Below are positions 8,205 to 17,069 of a stretch of 64,000 bases of DNA, one piece after another. A program made the position numbers and the translations under genes. Location of the stretch: the NCBI RefSeq assembly GCF_014203715.1, contig NZ_JACHJP010000001.1, positions 908,432 to 972,431 on the forward strand, read 5' to 3'. The DNA comes from Streptosporangium saharense (GTDB lineage Bacteria > Actinomycetota > Actinomycetes > Streptosporangiales > Streptosporangiaceae). The notes under the pieces are model-generated. The model was not told the DNA's origin. It did no database searches and saw nothing but the letters and a program-made list of their open reading frames with translations. How positions within the stretch are numbered: the stretch's first letter is position 1; each line of letters begins with the position of its first letter.

Positions 8205-9002
8205 ATGAGCATCCCGCCACCGGAAGGCTGGCCGCCCGAGCCGTACGGCCAGGGGCACTACGGCTACCCGGAGTACGAGGAGCCCTACCAGGAACGGCCC
8301 CCTGGCGGCGGCATCCTGCGCTCGGTGCTCGTCCTCGCCGGGGCGGCCGGGGTGGTCACGGTGCTGGTCGGCCTGCTGATGATGGCGGTCTCCCCGGGTG
8401 AGTACGGCCTGCCCGAGCAGCGCACCACGCTGCCGCCGCGCAGCGCGGCCAACGCCACCGGGCCCGCCGACCCCTACTTCAGGGCCGACCCGACCGCGCC
8501 GCCGCCCATGCCGAGCGTGCCGGCCGTACCCGCGATGCAGCCCTCGACCCCGCTGCGCCTGGTCATCAAACGGCTGAACATCAACGCGCCCATCACCTCG
8601 GTCGGGCTCGACAAAAAAGGCGCGATCGAGGTGCCGCCGGTCGGCGATCCGAACCTGGTCGGCTGGTACCGTTCGGGGCCGACGCCGGGCGAGGCCGGTC
8701 CCGCGATCATGCTCGGCCACAAGGACACGCGTTCGGGGAGCGCGGTCTTCAGCCGTCTGGCCGAGATCAGGAACGGCGACGAGATCGAGATCCGGCGCCA
8801 GGATGGCATCATCGCGGTTTTCACGGTAGGCGGACTCGAACAGGCGGACAAGACGGTGTTCCCGACACAGCGCGTATACGGCGAATCGCCGAACCCACAG
8901 CTCCATCTGATCACGTGTGGCGGCACCTACAACCACACGACAGGTCACTACACCGACAACGTCATCGCCTACGCGACGATGACCGCCACCCGCAAGGCAT
9001 GA
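8205..9002 (+). CDS. Class F-like sortase (copy 2)
   Basis: Transpeptidase paralogous to the sortase at 1071-1907. The 265 residues have a Tyr/Pro/Glu-rich cytoplasmic tail, a membrane helix at about 36-60 and the sortase barrel from about 115. Catalytic residues are H172 (LGHKDTRSG) and C238 (LHLITCGG). The strand following reads GHYTDNVIAYA, again with Thr (T250) at the position where an Arg might be expected. It lies between its likely substrate (13 bp upstream) and a DUF2079 membrane protein that overlaps it by 4 bp, so the three genes are probably one operon. Confidence 0.9.
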   Translation: MSIPPPEGWPPEPYGQGHYGYPEYEEPYQERPPGGGILRSVLVLAGAAGVVTVLVGLLMMAVSPGEYGLPEQRTTLPPRSAANATGPADPYFRADPTAPPPMPSVPAVPAMQPSTPLRLVIKRLNINAPITSVGLDKKGAIEVPPVGDPNLVGWYRSGPTPGEAGPAIMLGHKDTRSGSAVFSRLAEIRNGDEIEIRRQDGIIAVFTVGGLEQADKTVFPTQRVYGESPNPQLHLITCGGTYNHTTGHYTDNVIAYATMTATRKA

Positions 9003-10495
9003 GCGCCGTGACCGCGACCGCCGAGGAGCCGGTCGAGAGGACACAGAAGACCCGGGATGTCCCCGCGTTCCTGCGCGGACGGCGGCACGGGCTGACGCTC
9101 GGCGCGCTCGTCGCGCTGGCCACCACGGCCTACAGCGTGCTGGGCCTGGTCAAGTTCTCGGCCTTCAAGGCGAGCGTCTTCGACCTGGTCATCTTCGACC
9201 AGGCGGTGCGGGGATACGCGCGCTTCGGGCCGCCGACCGCGCCCTCGGTCGGCATGTTCTACAACCAGGGGATGGACTTCGTCCAGCCGGCCGACCACTT
9301 CTCGCCGATCCTGGCCGTCCTGGCCCCGCTGTACTGGATCTACAACGACCCACGGACCCTGATCGTCGCCCAGGCGGCGCTGCTTTCGCTGGCCGCCGTC
9401 CCCGTCTGGCACTACACATGCCGCCGTCTCGGCCCGGTCCCCGCCCACCTGGTCGCGGTCGCCTACCTGGTCTCCTGGCCGGTCGCCCAGGCCGCGGGGT
9501 TCGACTTCCACGAGGTGGCGTTCGTCCCGCTGCTCAGCGCGATCATGATCGAGCGGGCGGACGCGGGCAAGATCCGCTACGCCGTACTCGCCGCGCTGGG
9601 CATTCTGCTGGTCAAGGAGGACATGGGCCTGCTGGTCGCCGGGTTCGGGGTCTACCTGTTCCTGACCAGGCGCAGGCTCGCGGGGACGGGCTTCGTCCTG
9701 CTCGGCGTGGGCGCGCTGCTGCTCATCCGCGGCGTGGTGATGCCGCTGATCGGCTCGGGTGGCGAGGGCTTCCACTGGGCGTACGGCAGCCGCGGCGCGA
9801 CCCTCGGCGAGGTCGCGCTGTCCATCGTCCGCGACCCGTTCGGCACGGTGTGGCAGATGGTGAGCCCCGAGATCAAGGTGGACACCCTGGCCTACCTGCT
9901 GTGGCCGATGCTGCTGGCCGCGCTGCTGTCGCCGCTGGTCCTGGTGGCCGTCCCGCTGCTGGTCGAACGGTTCCTTGCCGACCGGCCGCAGTGGTGGGGG
10001 ACGGACTTCCAGTACAACGCCTTCGTCGTGGCCATCCTCGTCCTCGCCGCCGTGGACGGCGTCCACCGGCTGACGGGGTGGGTCCGTAGGCGCTCCCCGG
10101 AGAAGGCGCGGGCACTGGGCGGGCACTGGGCCTTCGCGGTCTGCGTGATCGGGTTGACGCTCGTGCCCCGCTTCGCCTTGGGCAACCTCGTCGAGTCGTC
10201 CTTCTACATCGAGGAACCGTCCGTCGCGGCGGCGCGCGAGGCCGTGGCCAAGGTCCCCGACGGGGTGGTGGTCGAGGCGGCCAACAACGTCGGTCCCGCG
10301 CTCAGCGCCAGGGCCACGGTGCTGCTGTGGGGGCCGCAGGCGCACGGCGCGCCCTGGATCGTGGCCGACGTGACGCGCTGGACCTTCCCCTTCGGCGGCC
10401 CCGAGGTGCAGCAGCAGCGGGTGGACGAGGCGCTGCGCACCGGCTACGTCAAGGTGTACGACCGCGACGGCTACGTCGTCCTGAACCGGCCGTAG
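8999..10495 (+). CDS. DUF2079 multi-spanning membrane protein
   Basis: A 498-residue integral membrane protein with about ten predicted helices and the DUF2079 signatures FDLVIFDQAVRGY near the N-terminus, a DFVQPADHFSP loop and a GFDFHEVAFVPLL segment. The family is of unknown function; its topology and loop residues recall GT-C glycosyltransferases, so envelope polysaccharide or surface-protein glycosylation is a reasonable but unproven idea. The soluble C-terminal part (PSVAAAREAVAKVPDG, then NRP at the end) looks extracytoplasmic. The start is ATG 8999, overlapping the sortase stop as ATGA, which implies translational coupling to the sortase. The upstream extension to 8915 is an out-of-frame run inside the sortase gene. 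Confidence 0.9.
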   Translation: MSAVTATAEEPVERTQKTRDVPAFLRGRRHGLTLGALVALATTAYSVLGLVKFSAFKASVFDLVIFDQAVRGYARFGPPTAPSVGMFYNQGMDFVQPADHFSPILAVLAPLYWIYNDPRTLIVAQAALLSLAAVPVWHYTCRRLGPVPAHLVAVAYLVSWPVAQAAGFDFHEVAFVPLLSAIMIERADAGKIRYAVLAALGILLVKEDMGLLVAGFGVYLFLTRRRLAGTGFVLLGVGALLLIRGVVMPLIGSGGEGFHWAYGSRGATLGEVALSIVRDPFGTVWQMVSPEIKVDTLAYLLWPMLLAALLSPLVLVAVPLLVERFLADRPQWWGTDFQYNAFVVAILVLAAVDGVHRLTGWVRRRSPEKARALGGHWAFAVCVIGLTLVPRFALGNLVESSFYIEEPSVAAAREAVAKVPDGVVVEAANNVGPALSARATVLLWGPQAHGAPWIVADVTRWTFPFGGPEVQQQRVDEALRTGYVKVYDRDGYVVLNRP

Positions 10496-10567
10496 AACCG
10501 CTTCCCCGGCGGGCGCGGTACCCTGCAGGTGACCGAACAATGCTCGGTTCTGTGAGCAGGAGGCACC

Positions 10568-11713
10568 GTGGCAGAGGCGTACATCGTCGGGGCGGTCCGC
10601 ACCCCGGTCGGCAGGAAGCAGGGAGGCCTGTCCGGCGTCCACCCCGCCGACCTGGCGGCCCACACCCTCAGGGCGCTCGTCGACCGCACCGGCGTCGATC
10701 CGTCCGCGGTCGAGGACGTGATCATGGGCTGCGTCATGCAGTTCGGCCCGCAGAGCATGGACATCGCGCGCACCGCCTGGCTGTCGGCGGGGCTGCCGGA
10801 GGACGTCGCCGGGGTGACCATCGACCGGCAGTGCGGCTCCTCCCAGCAGGCGGTCCACTTCGCCGCCCAGGGCGTGCTCTCCGGCACCCAGGACCTCGTG
10901 GTCGCCGCCGGGGTCGAGTCCATGAGCGTCGTGCCGATGGGCTCCCACGTCACCACGGCCCTGGAGAAGGGTCTGCCCTCACCGTTCGGCGACGGCTGGG
11001 CCGAGCGGTACGGCAGGCAGGAGATCTCCCAGTTCCGCGGGGCCGAGCTGATGTGCGAGAAGTGGGACCTGAGCCGCGAGGAGCTTGAGCGCTTCGCCGT
11101 CGAGAGCCACCGGCGCGCGCTTGAGGCCGTCGCCGAGGGCCGCTTCCGCGACCAGATCGTCCCCGTCGCCGGTGTCGAGAACGACGAGGGCCCCCGCGCC
11201 GACACCACCCCGGAGAAGCTGGCGACGCTCAAGACTCTGCGCGAGGGCGGCAGGATCACCGCGGCGACCTCCTCGCAGATCTCCGACGGCTCCGGCGCCC
11301 TGCTGATCGCCTCTGAACGGGCGGTCCGCGAGTACGGCCTGACCCCCAGGGCCCGCGTCGTCACGCTGACGCTCACCGGGGACGACCCGGTCTACATGCT
11401 GACCGCGCCGATCCCGGCGACCAGGAAGGCCCTGGCCAGGGCCGGTCTCTCCGTTGACGACATCGACGTCTTCGAGGTTAACGAGGCCTTCGCCCCGGTG
11501 CCGCTGGCCTGGCTCAGGGAGATCGGCGCCGACCCGGAGCGGGTCAACCCCAACGGCGGCGCCATCGCCCTCGGCCACCCCCTCGGGGCGACCGGGGCGA
11601 TCCTGATGACCAAGCTCCTGCACGAGCTCGAACGCACCGGCGGGTGGTACGGCCTGCAGACGATGTGCGAGGGCGGCGGCCAGGCCAACGTCACCGTGAT
11701 CGAACGCCTCTGA
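10568..11713 (+). CDS. Acetyl-CoA C-acyltransferase (thiolase)
   Basis: A 381-residue thiolase catalysing reversible Claisen condensation or thiolytic cleavage of acyl-CoA in fatty-acid oxidation or related pathways. The nucleophilic Cys is C89 in DRQCGSSQQAV. The C-terminal motifs are NGGAIALGHPLGATGA (catalytic His) and CEGGGQAN (acid/base Cys). The start is GTG 10568 with AGGAGGC upstream. Sequence features such as SRYGRQEI-like and REELERFAVESH segments agree with the degradative thiolase group, but chain-length preference cannot be read. It stands alone with a 72-bp promoter region upstream and a hairpin terminator about 320 bp downstream. Confidence 0.95.
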   Translation: MAEAYIVGAVRTPVGRKQGGLSGVHPADLAAHTLRALVDRTGVDPSAVEDVIMGCVMQFGPQSMDIARTAWLSAGLPEDVAGVTIDRQCGSSQQAVHFAAQGVLSGTQDLVVAAGVESMSVVPMGSHVTTALEKGLPSPFGDGWAERYGRQEISQFRGAELMCEKWDLSREELERFAVESHRRALEAVAEGRFRDQIVPVAGVENDEGPRADTTPEKLATLKTLREGGRITAATSSQISDGSGALLIASERAVREYGLTPRARVVTLTLTGDDPVYMLTAPIPATRKALARAGLSVDDIDVFEVNEAFAPVPLAWLREIGADPERVNPNGGAIALGHPLGATGAILMTKLLHELERTGGWYGLQTMCEGGGQANVTVIERL

Positions 11714-12087
11714 CGGGTGAGACCGTCTCAGCGACCGCCCCGGCCGGGGATCCGGCGGGGCTGCCGGGTGGGCCTGGGGGGAGCGGGCGGCATCGGCACT
11801 CGCCTGGGCGCCGGAACCCGCTCGGGCAGCGGGACGCGGGGCGTGACGGGCTGGTTCTTTCCACCATTACGGGTTCGCATATGGACTCCTTAGAAGATCA
11901 TGACGACGCGGACTGTGCCGTGCCGGAACCTCAGCTGCCGCGTCAGACGAACGGGGCCAGAGAGCTGAGCGCGGGCGGACCGACGACGATCGGTCGACGC
12001 CTGCTTCTTAGGAGTTGATCCACATGTGGAACACCGTACGGCGAGTCCGCCGTACGGTGCAAAGGGTTTTTTCCATCCAAAAACAGG
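11714..12087. other. Intergenic stretch between convergent genes with a doubtful 45-codon ORF
   Basis: No supported gene. A small plus-strand frame at 11881-12018 (starts MDSLEDHDDADC, ends RRLLLRS) lacks an evident ribosome-binding site and has no recognised family. The sequences ACTCCTTAGAAG (from 11885) and CTTCTTAGGAGT (from 12004) form an inverted repeat with one mismatch that brackets this frame. A perfect hairpin terminator follows at 12032. Confidence 0.4.
12032..12072 (+). terminator. Perfect 12-bp hairpin terminator
   Basis: CACCGTACGGCG and CGCCGTACGGTG pair perfectly around an AGTC loop (12032-12059). A run of six T follows at 12067-12072, so this is an intrinsic terminator for plus-strand transcription coming from the thiolase. 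It also lies just past the end of the minus-strand methyltransferase gene and may stop that transcript too. Confidence 0.85.
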
Positions 12088-12819
12088 TCAGCGCGGAACG
12101 CGCGCCACGCAGAAGACGGTCTGGCCGAACGGCGGGCGCACGAAACGCTCGATGAACCGGGTCGCCGGGACCACCGTACGGTCGTAGATCTTGACCAGCC
12201 TCGGGTCCGGATAGCCGACACCGCCCCTGCGGACCGCCAGCCACCAGGCGATGCCGCCCAGGAAGTTGATCGGCTTGAGCACGTCGATGTCCAGCCCCGC
12301 CTTGGAGACCGTGCCGCGCAGGGTCGCGGGGGTGTAGCGGGTGACGTGGCCGACCTTGCGGTCGAAGTCTCCATAAAGCTGCATGTAGCCCGGCACCCAG
12401 ATGATGATCCTGCCGCCGGGGGCGGTCACCTTCGCCAGGGAGCGCAGCGCCTCGACGTCCTCCTCGATGTGTTCGAGGACGTTCATCATCACGACCGTGT
12501 CGACCTTCTCGCCGATCGGGATGTCCGTCGGCAGGCCGAACTGCAGCACGTCCACGTCGTCGCGCTCGGCGAAACGCTTGTTCAGCTGCTCGACGCAGTA
12601 GGGGTCGAAGTCGCTGACCACCAGCCTGTCCAGGCGGGGCAGGAACGACTCGGCGAAGTGCCCGAGACCGGAACCGATCTCCAGCATGGACTTGCCCACG
12701 TGCGGGGCGACCATGTCGAGCTCGTACTGCCGGTAGTTCCTGGCCTCGTCCCCACCCAGGTGGTTCTCCAGGGCCTCGTCACCGGCCGCCGGTTGCACTA
12801 CGCGGTCATAACCAGACAT
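12088..12819 (-). CDS. Class I SAM-dependent methyltransferase
   Basis: A 243-residue methyltransferase of the Methyltransf_12/UbiE-like group. Motif I is MLEIGSGLGHFAESFL, the acidic strand-2 end is VVSDFDPYCVEQL, and the motif IV region VVMMNVLEHIEED is followed by APGGRIIIWVPGYMQLYGDFDR. The last motif plus VGHVTRYTPATLRG are typical of methyltransferases found in actinobacterial cell-envelope and glycan loci, but the neighbours here do not define a pathway. The gene is transcribed divergently from the STAND ATPase pair; its ATG at 12819 has no strong ribosome-binding site. Confidence 0.88.
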   Translation of the reverse strand: MSGYDRVVQPAAGDEALENHLGGDEARNYRQYELDMVAPHVGKSMLEIGSGLGHFAESFLPRLDRLVVSDFDPYCVEQLNKRFAERDDVDVLQFGLPTDIPIGEKVDTVVMMNVLEHIEEDVEALRSLAKVTAPGGRIIIWVPGYMQLYGDFDRKVGHVTRYTPATLRGTVSKAGLDIDVLKPINFLGGIAWWLAVRRGGVGYPDPRLVKIYDRTVVPATRFIERFVRPPFGQTVFCVARVPR

Positions 12820-13134
12820 GCGGTTCCGTCCAGCTCACTCATCGGGGAGCCGTGCCGCCCACGACTGGAGGGCGTCCACGGCCGGGAAACATCAAGAGTC
12901 TAGTGTCGCTTCCCCGGCGACGGCCCAGGAAACGCCTGGCCACCAGGTCCTCCGGGACGGACCGGGGGAGGAATCCGACCCCGGAAGATCAAAGGGAAAC
13001 CCCGCTGACCTGCGGTTCTCCGTGAGATATGCGCCACGGGAGAAGATCCGACAACCGCACACCCCTCACGGAGCGGGTACGGCCACGCCCGCGTGGTTGG
13101 CTGGCCATCTCATGCGGAGGGGCGAGGAATTTCG
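12820..13134. other. Divergent promoter region, no gene seen
   Basis: This spacer separates the minus-strand methyltransferase from the plus-strand STAND ATPases and must carry both promoters. I see no convincing -35/-10 pair and no protein-like frame. GGGGCGAGGA just before 13135 is the ribosome-binding site of the downstream gene. Confidence 0.5.
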
Positions 13135-15177
13135 GTGGAGGAGACGCGCACGCGCCGGGACAACGTACCGGCGGAGACGGGTGACCTCGTCGGGCGGGAG
13201 GCGGAGCTCGGCGAACTCGCCGCACTGGTCGGCCACTCGCCGCTGGTGACCCTCACCGGGGTCGCCGGGGTCGGCAAGTCCAGGCTCGCGCTCAGGGCCG
13301 CGACCACACTGCGCGGGGCCTTCCCCGACGGGGTGTGGGTCGTCGCGCTGTCCGCGGAGCAGAACGGCGCCCTGGTCGGCCACGCCGTCGCCGCCGCGCT
13401 CGGGCTGCCCGAGCAGGCCGTACGGCCCCAGGCGGAGGTGCTCGCCGACTTCCTCGCGGAACGGCGGCTGCTGCTCGTCCTCGACGACTGCGACCACCTC
13501 GCCGAGGCGTGCGCGGAGCTGCTGCGCCACGTCCTGGAACGGGCACCGCACGTCCGGGTGCTCGCCACCGGCCGGGGCCCCCTCGGGCTGGACCAGGAGA
13601 GGCTGGTGGCCGTCGAGCCGCTGGCCGTACCCGACGGGGCCGAGGCCGAGGACTGCGCGGCGGTCAGGCTGTTCACCGAGCGGGCCAGGGCCCTGGTGCC
13701 CGGGGCCACCCTCGACCCCCACGAGGTGGCCAGGCTCTGCCGGGGCCTCGACGGCATCCCGCTCGCCATCGAGCTGGCCGTACGGCGGCTGCGGGCGCTG
13801 TCCGTGCCGCAGATCGCCGAGCGCCTCGACGACCGCTTCGCCCTGCTGGCCGGGGAGAGCCGCGCCCCCCTCGGGCGCCACCGCAGCATGCGCACCGCGG
13901 TCGGCCTCAGCCACGAGCTGTGCACCGCGCGGGAACGCCTGCTGTGGGCCCGCCTGTCGGTCTTCGAGGGCTGGTTCGACGCCGACGACGCGTGGGCGGT
14001 GTGCGCCGACGGACGGCTGGCCACGCTCACGCTGTCCGGACTCGCGGAGAGGTCGATCCTGGTCGCCGACGGCGAGCGCTACCGGATGCTCGACACGATC
14101 CGCGACTACGGCAGGCAGTGGCTGCGGCTGCTGGGCGAGGAGGAGGCCATGCTCGCCCGGCACCACGACCACTTCCTGGCCGTGGCCCGCAGGGCGGAGG
14201 CCGAGTGGTACGGCCCGCGCCAGGCCCGCTGGGCGGCCTGGGCCAGGCAGGCGATGCCCGACCTTGAGGCCGCGCTGACCCGCGACGACGGCTTCGACCT
14301 GGCCACCTCGCTCTGGTTCGTCTGGTGCTGCCTGGGACAGGGCCGCCTCGGGCACCGGCACCTGGACCGGCTGCTCAACCGGGAGGCCACCCCCGGCCCC
14401 GCCCGTACCAAGGCCCTGTGGGTGTGCTCGTGGGCGGCGCTGGCCGCGGGCGACACCGCGGCGGCCAGACGCAGGGCCGCCGAGGCGTACACGGCGGCCA
14501 CCGCCGAGGGCGACCTCGCCGCCGCCGGATGCGCGAAACAGGGCGCCGCGGCCGCCGCGCTCGTCCTCGGCGACCTCGACACGGCAGCCCGCCTCGCCGC
14601 GCAGGCCGCCGGGCTGTTCGAGCAGGCGACCCCGGAACGGGCAGCCCACATCGGCCTCCCCGTCGCCGAGACGACGCTGGCGATGGCGCACAGCCTCAGG
14701 GGCGAGTTCGGCCCGGCCGTCGAGGTGCTCGTCCGCCAGTGGGCCAGGTGCGCCGAACGGGGAGAGCTGTGGGCCAGGTCCCACGGCGACCACGTGCGCT
14801 CGCTCGCCGAACTCGGCAGGGGAGAGATCGCGGCGGCCGAGGCCTACGCCCGCGCGGCGCTCGACGCCACGTGGTGCCTGCGCGACCCGCTCGGCGTGGC
14901 CGCGGCCACCGACCAGCTCGCCGCGACCGCCGTGGCACGCGGCGACGGGCACCGGGCCGCCCGCCTGCTCGGCGCGGCGTCGCGGATGTGGACGGCCGCC
15001 GGACTGTCCGCCCACGGGGCCTCGCCGTACGTGACGTCGAGGGTCCGCACCGAGCGCGGGGCCAGGACGCTGCTCGGCGACCCCGCATACGAACGCGCGT
15101 TCGCCAGGGGAATGGCCATGGACATGGACACCACTGTCGCCCGTATCCGGGACACAGACGGCTTCGGCCACCTTTAG
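13135..15177 (+). CDS. STAND-type ATPase resembling LuxR-family regulators without the HTH domain (copy 1)
   Basis: A 680-residue P-loop NTPase of the AfsR/LuxR (NB-ARC-like) group. Walker A is GVAGVGKS (42-49), Walker B LLLVLDD (112-118), followed by the sensor strand RVLATGR and the GIPLAIELAVRRLRALS helix of the family. The C-terminal half is an alpha-helical, TPR-like solenoid rich in Ala. Large regulators of this type normally carry a DNA-binding domain (LuxR C-terminal or SARP/BTAD N-terminal); neither is visible here. The start is GTG 13135 behind GGGGCGAGGA, preferred over 13093. A paralog follows after 32 bp, so they are likely co-expressed. Role is unknown: signal integration by ATP-driven assembly is the family theme. 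Confidence 0.85.
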   Translation: MEETRTRRDNVPAETGDLVGREAELGELAALVGHSPLVTLTGVAGVGKSRLALRAATTLRGAFPDGVWVVALSAEQNGALVGHAVAAALGLPEQAVRPQAEVLADFLAERRLLLVLDDCDHLAEACAELLRHVLERAPHVRVLATGRGPLGLDQERLVAVEPLAVPDGAEAEDCAAVRLFTERARALVPGATLDPHEVARLCRGLDGIPLAIELAVRRLRALSVPQIAERLDDRFALLAGESRAPLGRHRSMRTAVGLSHELCTARERLLWARLSVFEGWFDADDAWAVCADGRLATLTLSGLAERSILVADGERYRMLDTIRDYGRQWLRLLGEEEAMLARHHDHFLAVARRAEAEWYGPRQARWAAWARQAMPDLEAALTRDDGFDLATSLWFVWCCLGQGRLGHRHLDRLLNREATPGPARTKALWVCSWAALAAGDTAAARRRAAEAYTAATAEGDLAAAGCAKQGAAAAALVLGDLDTAARLAAQAAGLFEQATPERAAHIGLPVAETTLAMAHSLRGEFGPAVEVLVRQWARCAERGELWARSHGDHVRSLAELGRGEIAAAEAYARAALDATWCLRDPLGVAAATDQLAATAVARGDGHRAARLLGAASRMWTAAGLSAHGASPYVTSRVRTERGARTLLGDPAYERAFARGMAMDMDTTVARIRDTDGFGHL

Positions 15178-15209
15178 CATGAATGCCCACGCCGCGAGGA
15201 GACTGCGGA

Positions 15210-17069
15210 ATGAGTGCATTCGTCGGTAGACGGGACGAGGTCGCGGAGATCACGGCCCTGTTCGACCGGGTACGGCTCGTCACCCTCTCGGGGGCGGGCG
15301 GCGTCGGCAAGACCAGGCTCGGCCTCGAACTCGCCAGGACGCTCGTCCCGGAGCCCGCGGTGATCGACGTCGCCGAGCTGGCCCAGGTCGGCGGGCCGCA
15401 GGCGCTCGCCCCCGCGGTCACCGAGGCCCTGGCCCTCTCGACCGGGTCCCTGCTCGTGCTCGACACCTGCGAGGCGCTGGTCGACGAGGTCGCCTCCCTG
15501 GTGAGCGAACTGCTCGCCGCCGACTCCGAGCTGCGCGTCCTGGCGATCAGCCGCCAGTCGCTGGCCGTCCCCGGCGAGCACCTGTGGGTCCTGTCAAGCC
15601 TGCCCGCCCAGGACGCCCACGCCCTGCTGGCCGGCCTCGGCGACGCCTGCCCCCAGGAGACGCTCGCCGAGGTGTGCGACAGGCTGGAGGGCCTCCCGCT
15701 GGCGATCGAACTGGCGGCCGTACGGCTGCGCGCGATGCCCGCGGAGGACTTCGTCACGGCCCTGGACGACCGCCTGGCCCTGCTCGTTGACGAGGACAGA
15801 CAGGGACCTTCGAGACATCGGGCGCTGGCCACCTGCATCGGGTGGAGCCACCAGCTGTGCACCGAGCGGGAGCGGCTGTTCTGGGCGCGCGTCTCGGTCT
15901 TCCCCGGCGAGTTCGACCTGGAGGCGGCGACCTACGTCTGCCGCGACGACACGCTGCGCGCCCAGGACATGGTCGACGTGGTCACCGGCCTGGTCGACAA
16001 GTCCGTGCTGCTGCGCAGGGAGACCGTCGCCGGGGTCCGCTTCCTGATGCCCGGCGCCACCCGCGAGTTCGGCGCGGGCTGGCTGGCCCTGCTCGGCCAG
16101 CAGGAGGAGGTACGGCTGCGCCACCACGACTTCTACCTCGCCCTGGCCCGCACCGTGGAACACGAGTGGCCACGGCGCCAGGTGCGCTGGCACCGCAGGC
16201 TCCGCCTTGAGGCCGCCAACCTCGCCAAGGCGCTGGAGACGGGCCTTGAGGCGGGCACCGGCCTCGAACTGGCCGGGACGCTGTGGATCCTGTGGGTCTG
16301 CTGCGGCATGCACGCCGAAGGACGCGGCTATCTCGACCGCGCCCTGGCCGCCGACCTGCGGCGTGGACCGGCGCGCACCAGGGCGCTGTGGGTCTGCGCC
16401 TGGACCGCCAGCCTCCAGGGAGACCTGCTCGGGGCCGAGGAACGCCTCTCCGAGTGCCGGGAGGCCGACCCCGGCGGCCACGCGGGCGCCTACGTCACCC
16501 AGCTCGCCGCCCAGGTCGCCGCCCAGCGGGGTCAGGCGGACCGCGCCGTCCTCGGCATCAGGGCCGCCCGCGACCGCCACCACTCAGCGGGCCGCTCCTT
16601 CCCCGGCCTGCTGCCCGGCTACGCCGTGGTGGCCGCCTGCCTGCTGACACTGGGGGACGTCGAGGATGCGATCGGCGTCCTCGTCGAGGGACTCGACCTC
16701 TGCGAGACCTACGAGGACCTGTGGACCCGTTCCCACCTGTGCCACCTGCGGGCCCAGGCCGACTATCTGCGCGGAGACCTCGCCGCCGCGGGAGAGCACG
16801 CCCGCGAGGCCCTGCGCACCGCCCGCCTCTTCGACGACCGTACGGCGCAGGCAGCCGGGATCGAACTGCTCGGCGCGCTCGCCGTCGCCGAACGGCGCGC
16901 GGAGGAGGGCCTGGCGCTGCTCGCCGCGGCCCGCGACGCCTGGGTGGCCCTGGGCGGCGACCACCTGCGTCCGCCGCTGCTCGCCTCGATCCCCGCCCCG
17001 CAGGAAACGCTCCCCACCGAGGTCCTCTCCCTCGACGCCGCGACCACCCTGGCCCTCAAGGAGCCGTAG
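15210..17069 (+). CDS. STAND-type ATPase resembling LuxR-family regulators without the HTH domain (copy 2)
   Basis: A 619-residue paralog of the preceding protein. Walker A is GAGGVGKT (28-35), Walker B LLVLDT (81-86), then RVLAISRQSL and GLPLAIELAAVRLRAMP. The WSHQLCTERERLFWARVSVF segment aligns with the same region of copy 1. The C-terminal half is again a helical repeat solenoid with no HTH. It is truncated at the N-terminus relative to copy 1, beginning almost directly at the nucleotide-binding domain. The start is ATG 15210 behind GAGGAG. Its 3' end overlaps the convergent adenosine deaminase gene by 14 bp (17056-17069). Confidence 0.85.
   Translation: MSAFVGRRDEVAEITALFDRVRLVTLSGAGGVGKTRLGLELARTLVPEPAVIDVAELAQVGGPQALAPAVTEALALSTGSLLVLDTCEALVDEVASLVSELLAADSELRVLAISRQSLAVPGEHLWVLSSLPAQDAHALLAGLGDACPQETLAEVCDRLEGLPLAIELAAVRLRAMPAEDFVTALDDRLALLVDEDRQGPSRHRALATCIGWSHQLCTERERLFWARVSVFPGEFDLEAATYVCRDDTLRAQDMVDVVTGLVDKSVLLRRETVAGVRFLMPGATREFGAGWLALLGQQEEVRLRHHDFYLALARTVEHEWPRRQVRWHRRLRLEAANLAKALETGLEAGTGLELAGTLWILWVCCGMHAEGRGYLDRALAADLRRGPARTRALWVCAWTASLQGDLLGAEERLSECREADPGGHAGAYVTQLAAQVAAQRGQADRAVLGIRAARDRHHSAGRSFPGLLPGYAVVAACLLTLGDVEDAIGVLVEGLDLCETYEDLWTRSHLCHLRAQADYLRGDLAAAGEHAREALRTARLFDDRTAQAAGIELLGALAVAERRAEEGLALLAAARDAWVALGGDHLRPPLLASIPAPQETLPTEVLSLDAATTLALKEP

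Noticed and set aside
8969-10948. A 659-codon minus-strand frame over the DUF2079 and thiolase genes
   Set aside because: Antisense to two recognisable proteins; Arg/Gly/Asp-rich, no family features.
13066-15219. A 717-codon minus-strand frame over the first STAND ATPase
   Set aside because: Antisense of a gene with Walker motifs; no domain in the minus-strand translation.
13135-17069. STAND ATPase pair as an antiphage system
   Set aside because: No nuclease, TIR, protease or other effector domain is visible and neighbours are metabolic; similarity is to LuxR-type regulators.
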